Shown piece after piece: positions 16,871 through 24,340 of a stretch of 64,000 nucleotides of DNA. Each line of letters starts with the position of its first letter. The stretch's first letter is position 1. The notes under the pieces are model-generated. The model saw nothing but the letters and a program-made list of their open reading frames with translations, was not told where the DNA came from and ran no database searches. The position numbers and the translations under genes were made by a program. This DNA is from Nocardia flavorosea NBRC 108225 (GTDB lineage: Bacteria; Actinomycetota; Actinomycetes; Mycobacteriales; Mycobacteriaceae), in assembly GCF_001613385.1 (NCBI RefSeq), contig NZ_BDCG01000008.1, positions 393,394-457,393 on the forward strand, written 5' to 3'.

Positions 16871-18427
16871 CTAGCGCCGGTCGATGGTTTCGTCATCGGC
16901 CGGGCCGGGTTCGACCACTTCGGCGTCCACGATTTCGGTCTCCGACTCCACGGAATCCGACAGTGGCCGCGATCCGGGCTCGGCCGGCTGCCCGTCCACG
17001 ACCTCGACGTCCAGCGGTGGTTGCGGACCGACCGGCTCGCCGCGGGGCTGCTCCAGCAGATCCGCGTAGCGGTCGGTGGAGGCCGCGGTATCTGCTGGCA
17101 GTTCGGGGAGCTTTCCGGCCGGCAAGGCGGCGACGTGCTCCGGATAGCCGGGGAAATACTCGTCGCGATCGTCGTCGTCGGCATCCGCGGGATCGAACAA
17201 CGCGTCGGGATGGCGCAGCAGGGGGGTCGGGAACGAGACCAGAAAGGTCCGCGCGTAGAGCAAACCGGCGTACCCGGGGATGGCGAGCCAGGCGAAGACC
17301 GCCAGCGCGAAGATCGGCAACTCGACACCCAGCCGGCCGAAATTCCCCAGTTCCCCCCCGGCCAGAGCACCCAGGGCGGTGAGTGCGGCGCTTCCCAGTC
17401 CCGCCGCGGCGAGCAACGCCCACGGCGCGGCCGGCCGGTCGTAGCTCACCCGGGCCGATTCCACCCCGGCGTACACGCCGATCGCCGCCGGCACGATCAG
17501 CAGAACGGCCCACCAGAGTGCCGCCGGACCGGTCGGCACGGCCGCGAGCACGGGGACTGCCGGCACCGGACCGCCGACCACCGTGAACACCCCGGCCGAG
17601 GCGGCACCGAACTGCACCCCCGGGCCGACGAGTACGCCCGCTCCGGCGATCACCGCGTTGGGGAGGTACACCAGCGAGAGCAACGTCAAGCCGAGTACAT
17701 CCACGAAGTTCTCGGCGCCGGCGTAGGTATCGCCGACCTGTGACCAGTTCAGCAGGAGTCCGGCCACGATCATGACGGCCGAGGCGGCCAGTAATCGCAG
17801 GACCGCCCGCCCGGCCACATAGGCGGCGGCGATCGCGTCGTATGGCAGGCGGTCGAAAATCCGGCCCCGGCACCGGAACACTATCCCGCCGCCCGCGGCG
17901 AGCAGATGCAGAACCAGCACCCAGGCGAATGCGGCCAGGGGGTTGGGACGTTGCAGGGCGATGGATCCCGACGCGTCTTCGGTGACAGCCAGGCAGACAG
18001 CGGTGATGAGCAGCGGCCCACCGGCCCCGGCCCCGAGCAGCCAGCCGATTTCGGCACGCGTGGGATCGGAGCCCGTGGCCGCCATGGCTTCCCGGGCAGC
18101 GGCCCACATCACCAGCGCGGTGGCCAGCACGGGCAGCAGACCCAATGTGGTGGCGCCGATGGTCAGTGGTACTTGATGCACCGCGAGCCAGCCCGCGGCG
18201 ACGGCACCGCTGAGACCGGTGAGATCGCTACCGGCGGTGAGCAGTGTCGCGAGTATCGCAACCACGATGACCGCCAGGGCGAAGGCAGCGGGCCGAAAGG
18301 CGACGTAGAGCAACACCCGGGCGCGGTCGGGTGGTAGAGCGAGCGAGCCCGGTTCACCGGCCGAAGACGCCGAGACCCGGCGCCCACCCCGGAACGGCCG
18401 GTTCGACGAGGTACGCGGGGCACTCAT
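16871..18427 (-). CDS. perM: PerM-like polytopic membrane protein (DUF6350)
   Basis: 518 aa. A basic N-terminal tail is followed by about ten hydrophobic helices (residues 38-410) and an acidic cytoplasmic tail of about 110 residues (rich in Asp, Glu and Pro). Position directly upstream of purN-purH matches M. tuberculosis perM (Rv0955), a membrane protein needed for persistence and linked there to stability of the divisome protein FtsB. The acidic tail contains a run of aspartates (DADDDDRDEY). A 147-bp gap separates it from purN. Function here is inferred from synteny and topology. Confidence 0.85.
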   Translation of the reverse strand: MSAPRTSSNRPFRGGRRVSASSAGEPGSLALPPDRARVLLYVAFRPAAFALAVIVVAILATLLTAGSDLTGLSGAVAAGWLAVHQVPLTIGATTLGLLPVLATALVMWAAAREAMAATGSDPTRAEIGWLLGAGAGGPLLITAVCLAVTEDASGSIALQRPNPLAAFAWVLVLHLLAAGGGIVFRCRGRIFDRLPYDAIAAAYVAGRAVLRLLAASAVMIVAGLLLNWSQVGDTYAGAENFVDVLGLTLLSLVYLPNAVIAGAGVLVGPGVQFGAASAGVFTVVGGPVPAVPVLAAVPTGPAALWWAVLLIVPAAIGVYAGVESARVSYDRPAAPWALLAAAGLGSAALTALGALAGGELGNFGRLGVELPIFALAVFAWLAIPGYAGLLYARTFLVSFPTPLLRHPDALFDPADADDDDRDEYFPGYPEHVAALPAGKLPELPADTAASTDRYADLLEQPRGEPVGPQPPLDVEVVDGQPAEPGSRPLSDSVESETEIVDAEVVEPGPADDETIDRR

Positions 18428-18494
18428 GGATTTCAGAGTGGCAGTTGCCCCGGCGCGGGCGCTTCAGGCGCGCCGCGCCGGGGGCCGCCGAGGA

Positions 18495-19430
18495 TTACTT
18501 CTGGTCGTCGGACTGGCGGAACGCGCGAGTGGCGTCACTGGTTGGGTCGGAGCCCTGTTCACCACCGAACGGCTGGGCCGGCTGGCCCGGCTGCTGCTGG
18601 GGCTGACCGTAACCGGCCTGCGGCTGCTGTGGCTGCCCATAGGGCGACTGCTGCTGGCCACCGGCGTACGGCGACTGCTGCTGACTGTACTGCTGCTGAC
18701 TCTGCTGCGGCTGCTGACCGTAGGCCTGTTGCTGACCGTAACCCGGCTGCTGGCCCGGCTGGGCGTAGCCCGGCTGCTGCTGCTGGCCGCTGCTGTACTG
18801 CTGCTGGCCATATCCCGGCTGCTGACCGTAGCTCTGCTGCCCCTGGTACTGCTGCTGGCCATACCCCTGCTGCTGACCGGCTGGAAAACCGCTCGGCGCG
18901 GACGGCTGGGAACTCGGAGCGGAAAGAATTCCTGCGTCGAACAGGACAACAGTGACTGTGAGCCCGGTAAGAACCAACGCGAGGAACAGGACCAGATACA
19001 GGCCGACCTCGGCCTGGCGGCCGTCCGGCAAACTCAGCATCTGAAACAAGATGGTGAAGAAGCTCGCCGCGGCGACCGCCGCCGATGCGCCGACCCAGTT
19101 CTGCTTCGGCAGCAACGACAACCCCGCAAGCAGCCCCGCAAGCAACAGCAGGCCGGCAATCGGGGCGTCGACTTCGAACAGGTTGGCGGAGGTGTCCACG
19201 CCAGAAGGCACATCCATACCACCGGTATCGGCGCCCGCATAGGGGAGGAAGCCGAGCAGGAAGGCGAGAACTCCCACCGCGGCGGCACCGACGGTCAGGA
19301 GGAACGGCAGGCCTTTCCCGCCGGCCTCAGCGGCATTCGCACCACCGGCCGCCTGCGGCTGGCCGGGATTGGGCGGTACGGAGGGCGGAACGGGTGCGTT
19401 GTACCCGGAGCCCCCGGTCGGGTATGACAT
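18495..19430 (-). CDS. DUF5336 four-helix membrane protein with Gln/Tyr-rich tail (Rv0954-like)
   Basis: 311 aa. A Pro/Gly-rich N-terminus (1-40) is followed by four membrane helices (about 41-165) and a low-complexity tail of about 130 residues built from QQ, GYGQ, YGQQP and PYG units. This is the Rv0954/34-kDa-antigen family, encoded beside perM in mycobacteria; Rv0954 has been placed in the cell-division complex. AGGAG lies 8 bases before ATG 19430. The tail composition resembles phase-separating, prion-like sequences, unusual for a bacterial membrane protein. Confidence 0.85.
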   Translation of the reverse strand: MSYPTGGSGYNAPVPPSVPPNPGQPQAAGGANAAEAGGKGLPFLLTVGAAAVGVLAFLLGFLPYAGADTGGMDVPSGVDTSANLFEVDAPIAGLLLLAGLLAGLSLLPKQNWVGASAAVAAASFFTILFQMLSLPDGRQAEVGLYLVLFLALVLTGLTVTVVLFDAGILSAPSSQPSAPSGFPAGQQQGYGQQQYQGQQSYGQQPGYGQQQYSSGQQQQPGYAQPGQQPGYGQQQAYGQQPQQSQQQYSQQQSPYAGGQQQSPYGQPQQPQAGYGQPQQQPGQPAQPFGGEQGSDPTSDATRAFRQSDDQK

Positions 19431-19581
19431 GTCGTCGTCTCCTAGGTCGAGTCATACGTACTTGACAGCTGAATTCCCTTTGACGCTACTGCACACACGC
19501 GTACAGGTCATCACCGAACAATCCAGCTGTGGATAGCCCGGACCGCATGGGCGGCGTTACCGCAGCGCAGCTCGGAAAGCA

Positions 19582-19611
19582 GAAGGCCGTCCGCGTGTGC
19601 GGACGGCCTTC
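19582..19611 (-). terminator. Hairpin terminator after sucD
   Basis: GAAGGCCGTCCGC (19582-19594) and GCGGACGGCCTTC (19599-19611) form a perfect 13-bp stem with a 4-base loop, starting 22 bases past the sucD stop in the minus direction. Downstream on the minus strand reads TGCTTTCC, a weak pyrimidine tract. It ends the sucCD operon. Confidence 0.85.
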
Positions 19612-19633
19612 CGAGTGCCACCGGCTCACCGGA

Positions 19634-20548
19634 TCAGGCGCTGACCGCAGCCTTCTCCAGGATCTCGCGGGCCAGTGCGGCGGTTTCGGACGGCGTCTTG
19701 CCGACCTTCACACCCGCGGCCTCCAGCGCGTCCTTCTTCGCCTGGGCGGTACCCGACGAACCGGACACGATGGCACCCGCGTGCCCCATGGTCTTGCCCT
19801 CGGGCGCGGTGAACCCGGCGACGTAACCGACGACCGGCTTGGTGACATTGGCCTGGATGTAGGCCGCGGCCCGCTCTTCGGCGTCGCCACCGATCTCGCC
19901 GATCATCACGATCAGCTCGGTCTCGGGGTCCTTCTCGAACGCCTCGATGGCGTCGATATGGGTGGTGCCGATCACCGGGTCGCCACCGATACCGATGGAG
20001 GTGGAGAAGCCGAAATCGCGCAGCTCGTACATCATCTGGTAGGTCAGGGTGCCGGATTTGGAAACCAGTCCGATCGGGCCCTTGCCGGTGATGTTGGCCG
20101 GGGTGATGCCGACCAGCGCTTCACCGGGGGTGATGATGCCGGGGCAGTTCGGGCCGATGATCCGGGTCTTGGCGCCCTTCTCGACGTTGTAGGCCCACGC
20201 GTAGGCGGTGTCCTGCACCGGGATGCCCTCGGTGATGACCACGAGCAGCGGGATCTCCGCATCGATGGCCTCGATGATGGCGTCCTTGGAGAACTTCGGC
20301 GGCACGAACGCGATGGACACATCGGCGCCGGTCTTCTCCATGGCCTCGGCCACGGTGGCGAACACGGGCAGCTCGACCGCGTTGCCGTCCTTGTCGGTGT
20401 GCGAAACGGTGGTGCCCGCCTTGCGCGCGTTCACACCGCCGACGACCTGGGTCCCGGCCTTCAGCATCAGCGCGGTGTGCTTGGTGCCCTCGCCGCCGGT
20501 GATGCCCTGGACGATGACTTTCGAATCCTTGTTGAGGAAAATAGACAT
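19634..20548 (-). CDS. sucD: Succinyl-CoA synthetase alpha subunit
   Basis: 304 aa. With SucC it converts succinyl-CoA to succinate, making NTP, in the TCA cycle. The CoA-binding Rossmann domain opens with [19 protein letters not shown]; the ligase domain carries the phosphohistidine His256 in [13 protein letters not shown]. Length is slightly above the usual 290. AAAGGAC precedes the ATG. It lies 32 bp after sucC on the same strand and is followed by a terminator, so the operon is sucC-sucD as in mycobacteria. Confidence 0.97.
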   Translation of the reverse strand: MSIFLNKDSKVIVQGITGGEGTKHTALMLKAGTQVVGGVNARKAGTTVSHTDKDGNAVELPVFATVAEAMEKTGADVSIAFVPPKFSKDAIIEAIDAEIPLLVVITEGIPVQDTAYAWAYNVEKGAKTRIIGPNCPGIITPGEALVGITPANITGKGPIGLVSKSGTLTYQMMYELRDFGFSTSIGIGGDPVIGTTHIDAIEAFEKDPETELIVMIGEIGGDAEERAAAYIQANVTKPVVGYVAGFTAPEGKTMGHAGAIVSGSSGTAQAKKDALEAAGVKVGKTPSETAALAREILEKAAVSA

Positions 20549-20580
20549 AGTTCTGTGTGTCCTTTGACTGGGCGGTCGAC

Positions 20581-21744
20581 TCAGCGGGCCGCGAGTTCGG
20601 CGGCCTTGTCGGCGCCTTCGTCCATGGTCTGCGCCAGCGTCACCAGCGGGTGCGCGGCTTCGGCGAGGATCTTGCGACCCTCTTCCACCCGGTTACCGTC
20701 CAGGCGGACCACCAGCGGTTTGTTCGCTTCGTCGCCCAGGATCTCCAGCGCCTTCACGATGCCGTTGGCGACCGCGTCACACGCCGTGATACCACCGAAG
20801 ACGTTCACGAAAACGCTCTTCACCTGGGAATCGTTCAGGATCACGTCCAGGCCGTTGGCCATCACCTCGGCGGAGGCGCCACCACCGATATCGAGGAAGT
20901 TGGCCGGTTTCACACCGCTGTGCTTCTCGCCGGCGTAGGCGACGACGTCCAGGGTGGACATGACCAGACCGGCACCGTTGCCGATGATGCCGACCGCACC
21001 GTCGAGCTTGACGTAGTTGAGGTCGTTCTCCTTGGCCTTGAGCTCCAGCGGATCGGTGGCGTCCTTGTCCGCGAACTCCGCGTGGTCGGCGTGCCGGAAT
21101 TCGGCGTTCTCGTCGAGTGTCACCTTGCCGTCGAGCGCCAGGATCTCGTCCTGCGGGGTGCGCACCAGCGGGTTGACCTCCACCAGGGTCGCGTCTTCGG
21201 CGACGAAGACCTCCCACAGCTTCTGAATGGTCACCGCGGCGGCGTCCAGCACCTCGGCGGGCAAGTGGCCCTGCTCGGCGATGGAGCGGGCGAACGCGAG
21301 GTCGACACCCTTGACCGCGTCGACCGGCACCTTGGCCAGCCGGTCGGGCTTGGTGGCGGCGACCTCTTCGATCTCCATACCGCCCTCGACCGAGCACATG
21401 GCCAGGTAGGTCCGGTTGGTGCGATCGAGCAGGAAGGAGATGTAGTACTCCTCGGCGATATCCTTCGCCTCGGCCACCAGGATCTTCTTGGTGATATGCC
21501 CCTTGATGTCCAGGCCGAGGATGTTGTTCGCGTGGGTCAGCGCGTCCTCGGGGGTGGCCGCGTACTTCACGCCACCGGCCTTACCGCGGCCACCGACCTT
21601 CACCTGGGATTTGATCATCACCGGCTTGCCGATTTCCGCGGCGATCGCGCGGGCGTCCTCGGCAGTGTCGGTCACGCGGCCTTCCGACGAAGGCACCCCG
21701 TGCTTTACGAAGAGCTCCTTCGCCTGATATTCGAAGAGATCCAT
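20581..21744 (-). CDS. sucC: Succinyl-CoA synthetase beta subunit
   Basis: 387 aa. The N-terminal ATP-grasp region starts [18 protein letters not shown] and has [18 protein letters not shown]. Metal- and nucleotide-binding segments include VEVNPLV and [15 protein letters not shown]. The C-terminal flavodoxin-like domain has [18 protein letters not shown] and [12 protein letters not shown]. It forms the heterodimer with SucD, encoded 32 bp downstream. The promoter must lie in the divergent region shared with the M23 peptidase gene, which contains a CRP-like site. Confidence 0.97.
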   Translation of the reverse strand: MDLFEYQAKELFVKHGVPSSEGRVTDTAEDARAIAAEIGKPVMIKSQVKVGGRGKAGGVKYAATPEDALTHANNILGLDIKGHITKKILVAEAKDIAEEYYISFLLDRTNRTYLAMCSVEGGMEIEEVAATKPDRLAKVPVDAVKGVDLAFARSIAEQGHLPAEVLDAAAVTIQKLWEVFVAEDATLVEVNPLVRTPQDEILALDGKVTLDENAEFRHADHAEFADKDATDPLELKAKENDLNYVKLDGAVGIIGNGAGLVMSTLDVVAYAGEKHSGVKPANFLDIGGGASAEVMANGLDVILNDSQVKSVFVNVFGGITACDAVANGIVKALEILGDEANKPLVVRLDGNRVEEGRKILAEAAHPLVTLAQTMDEGADKAAELAAR

Positions 21745-22364
21745 GTATTCACCGTCTCGTCTGCGTTGCTATGACAACGTCTTTGTTGGCGGCCCGACGT
21801 CGGTAGCGGGTCGTTCGGACTCTAACCACTCATAAGGACGGCCGATCGGGCACGTTCATCCTAAGTGGCACACGTCACGGGCGCCGCCGCGGGGAGGTCA
21901 AATCCGCAGGCCATGGCTACCGGCGAGTAGCTTTTCGATGGATACCCCGGCGGCACAGGGATGCGGCAGGCGGTTTCCCGGCAGCCGGATTCCGGGATCA
22001 CCACACGACATCTCCGGCAGTGAGCTATCACCACCTTGAAACGTGATAAATGTCACAGTAACGTTTGGATTCGTCCTACCGCTTGCCGCGTCGCAATCGT
22101 TTCGTTACCGTCGAACCGATCGATGTCACAGCCCGATCACGAGCGTCGGCCAGGCGTGGTTGCTTGCGCATCCGGTTGTCGCGCGAGTAGAGATCTCCGT
22201 GATGTTGCTCCCGTGAGCAGGTTAAGAGAGGACGGCAGCTTGACGCAGCACACCGCTCCGCAGTCGCAGAGCCGTTCGGTGACAGCCTTCCCATCACGTC
22301 CCGCTCCGGCCGGACGTACCCCCTGTACAACTCTTCGGATGGCCGATCGGATGCGGATCCGCTG
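21745..22364. other. Divergent intergenic region between sucC and the M23 peptidase gene
   Basis: 620 bp without a secure gene. It contains a CRP/GlxR-like palindrome (22042-22057). A short frame from TTG 22240, with GAGAGGA upstream, encodes about 41 residues and ends by overlapping ATG 22365 (TGATG). This could be a leader peptide or, with a frameshift, the true N-terminus of the peptidase. I looked for c-di-AMP (ydaO-type) riboswitch cores, which sometimes precede cell-wall hydrolases, and did not find them. Confidence 0.5.
22042..22057. promoter_or_regulatory. CRP/GlxR-like cAMP-receptor site
   Basis: CGTGA-TAAATG-TCACA differs from the TGTGA-N6-TCACA consensus at one of ten conserved bases. 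It lies between divergent sucC and the M23 peptidase gene, 298 bp from the sucC start and about 310 bp from the peptidase ATG, or 185 bp from the TTG leader. CRP-family control of TCA-cycle and cell-wall hydrolase genes is common in mycobacteria and corynebacteria. The match is direct; the regulation is inferred. Confidence 0.55.
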
Positions 22365-23807
22365 ATGAACCACCACGGCACCCTGGATGCCCAGCACAAC
22401 GGCCACCGGCACCGGCCCCGGAGCACCAGCGCACCGCCCGCCGAAGCCCCGCAGCCGTTCAACGCTTTCGGCGCCCCCGGCGACAGCCGGGCGCGCAGGC
22501 GTCCGCTGAACACCGCCGCGGCCTCCGCTGCCGCCGACTCCCAGCGCGGTGATTTCCAGCGCAGCGCCGCCGACGATTTCTGGTCGACCAACCAGAGCTG
22601 GGCCGAATCCGGCGACGCCCACACCGGCCGGGGCCCGTCCGAGCCGCAGACCACTGTGTGGTCCGAACCCCCACCCACTGCGTGGTCCGAGCCGCAGGCC
22701 GCTACCTGGTCCGAACCGCAGAACACCACCTGGTCCGAACCGGAGCCTGCCCGTCAGGACCACCGGGCCACCTGGTCGGAGCCGCAGACCGGACCGTGGC
22801 CGGAGCCGCAGACCACTGCCTGGTCGGGTCGCGACTGGCAGGAAGAAGACGGCTGGAACCGTAGCGATAAACCTGCCTGGCACAGCGATCCGAACTGGAA
22901 CAGCCATCAGAGCTGGGGCGAGGCGCAGACCTGGGCCGACGAGCCCGCCGCCGGTAGCACCGGCGCGCCGCACGACCGGCCAGGCACGATCGCCGAGGCA
23001 TTGGCGAACGGGCCCGCGAAGCCCGATACCGACGACGACTCACGACCGGCGGCCCGCTCCCGTGGCGCCCACCGGGTCGCTGCCCCGCCGTCGGCGCTCA
23101 AGGGCCGGGCCGCGGTGGTCGCGGTCGCGGCCGGCGCCGTTGTCGCGGCCGGGCAGTGCGCCACCGCCTCGCCCGGCGAGCAGCAGAAGGCGGAGCAGGC
23201 CACCGATTACGAGGCAGCGGGTTCGGTGCACGAAATCGCCGCCCAATCGATGGCCACCGAGGGACCGGCGGCTGTAGATCCGCATTCACCGCAGATGCTC
23301 ACCGAAGGGGCACCGCTGGACACCAGCCGCTTCGGCGAGATGCTGGCCAACGGTGCGGAATTCGCGAAAGACCTGGCCGCGGCCGAGGAGGCCAAATACC
23401 GGCCACTGTTCGCACATTTCACCGCCGCCGGATCGTTCACTTCCGGTTTCGGTGCCCGCTGGGGTGTGCAACACCTGGGCGTGGATATCGCCGCACCGAT
23501 CGGGACGCCTATCTATGCGGTAGCCGACGGCGAAATCATCGACGCCGGGCCGGCCGCGGGCTTCGGTATGTGGGTCCGGGTGCTGCACGCCGATGGAACC
23601 ATCACCGTCTACGGCCATGTCGACACCACCACGGTGTCCGTGGGCGAATACGTTCTCGCGGGCGACCAGATCGCCACAATGGGCAACCGTGGTTTCTCCA
23701 CCGGTCCCCACGTCCATTTCGAGGTGTGGCTCAACGGGAGCGATAAGATCGACCCGATTCCCTGGCTCGCCACCCGGGGGATCAGCCTCACCGACAACAG
23801 CGACTGA
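22365..23807 (+). CDS. M23 family zinc metallopeptidase (LytM-type), Rv0950c-like
   Basis: 480 aa. The long hydrophilic N-terminus holds seven copies of an 8-residue unit around WSEP (about residues 96-160, 24-bp DNA period). A single hydrophobic segment follows (about 248-265, VVAVAAGAVVAAG), then a linker and a LytM domain. Zinc ligands and catalytic residues are visible: His370 and Asp374 in HLGVD, and HVH at 449-451. It should cleave peptidoglycan cross-bridges outside the membrane. It lies divergent to sucC, as in M. tuberculosis. ATG 22365 has no Shine-Dalgarno; the upstream frame stays open to 22203 but has no standard start, so the N-terminus is uncertain. Confidence 0.88.
   Translation: MNHHGTLDAQHNGHRHRPRSTSAPPAEAPQPFNAFGAPGDSRARRRPLNTAAASAAADSQRGDFQRSAADDFWSTNQSWAESGDAHTGRGPSEPQTTVWSEPPPTAWSEPQAATWSEPQNTTWSEPEPARQDHRATWSEPQTGPWPEPQTTAWSGRDWQEEDGWNRSDKPAWHSDPNWNSHQSWGEAQTWADEPAAGSTGAPHDRPGTIAEALANGPAKPDTDDDSRPAARSRGAHRVAAPPSALKGRAAVVAVAAGAVVAAGQCATASPGEQQKAEQATDYEAAGSVHEIAAQSMATEGPAAVDPHSPQMLTEGAPLDTSRFGEMLANGAEFAKDLAAAEEAKYRPLFAHFTAAGSFTSGFGARWGVQHLGVDIAAPIGTPIYAVADGEIIDAGPAAGFGMWVRVLHADGTITVYGHVDTTTVSVGEYVLAGDQIATMGNRGFSTGPHVHFEVWLNGSDKIDPIPWLATRGISLTDNSD
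22659..22844 (+). repeat. 24-bp in-frame tandem repeat encoding WSEP units
   Basis: TGGTCCGA(A/G)CC recurs at 22659, 22683, 22707 and 22731, then (as TGGTCGG or TGGCCGG) at 22773, 22797 and 22821, each step 24 bp within the two blocks. It encodes about seven copies of an 8-residue unit in the N-terminal region of the M23 peptidase. The period keeps the frame, so copy number can vary without breaking the gene. Confidence 0.85.
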
Positions 23808-23834
23808 CCGGGCCTCCCTCGCGGTGATCCACCT

Positions 23835-23860
23835 CGGGGATGTACCGGGCAACATCCCCG
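23835..23860. terminator. Hairpin terminator between convergent genes
   Basis: CGGGGATGT (23835-23843) and ACATCCCCG (23852-23860) form a 9-bp stem with an 8-base loop, in the 73-bp gap between the M23 peptidase stop and the convergent membrane-protein stop. It could act in both directions. Confidence 0.65.
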
Positions 23861-23880
23861 GGTACTCACCCGCACTACGA

Positions 23881-24306
23881 TCAGGGCGCCGCGACGATCG
23901 CCAGCCCGATCAGGACAACCACCTTGGCCACTTCGGTGCCGATGTACCAATAGTGCGCTGTGGAGCGCGACAGCTCCTCACCCGCGAGCACCCGGTCAGA
24001 CCGTCGCGACAGCGGTGGGCGCACCACCGCTACCTGAACCAGCAGGGTCCCCACGGCGAGACCGAGCCACACCCAGACCGCGCCCGGCGGTCCGAGTACC
24101 ACCGCGGCCGCCGACAGCAGTACCGCCAGCACCGATTCCACCGTGTTCAGTGCCCGGAAAACGATACGGCCGATGCCCAGACCGAGCGCCGTGGTCACCC
24201 CGGGTGCACGGAACTTCAGCGGCGTCTCCAGGAACGAGATCGCGAGCACCATGCCGAGCCAGAGCATCGGCAGGAACCACATCAGATGCTGCGCAACAGA
24301 CTTCAT
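23881..24306 (-). CDS. Small four-helix membrane protein of unknown function
   Basis: 141 aa with four hydrophobic segments: residues 8-25, about 50-70, 75-95 and 122-140. A conserved-looking cytosolic stretch, SFLETPLKFRAPGVTTALGLG, follows the first helix and may define the family, but I cannot name it with confidence. The start ATG 24306 is 34 bp downstream of the uvrD stop on the same strand, so the two may be cotranscribed. It is convergent with the M23 gene, with a hairpin between them. Confidence 0.75.
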   Translation of the reverse strand: MKSVAQHLMWFLPMLWLGMVLAISFLETPLKFRAPGVTTALGLGIGRIVFRALNTVESVLAVLLSAAAVVLGPPGAVWVWLGLAVGTLLVQVAVVRPPLSRRSDRVLAGEELSRSTAHYWYIGTEVAKVVVLIGLAIVAAP

Positions 24307-24340
24307 AACCGAAACCTACCGCGCATTACCCGGGGTTCCG

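Noticed and set aside
21745..22364. c-di-AMP (ydaO-type) riboswitch before the M23 peptidase gene
   Set aside because: No GGGGGACCCA-like core or expected flanking stems were found.
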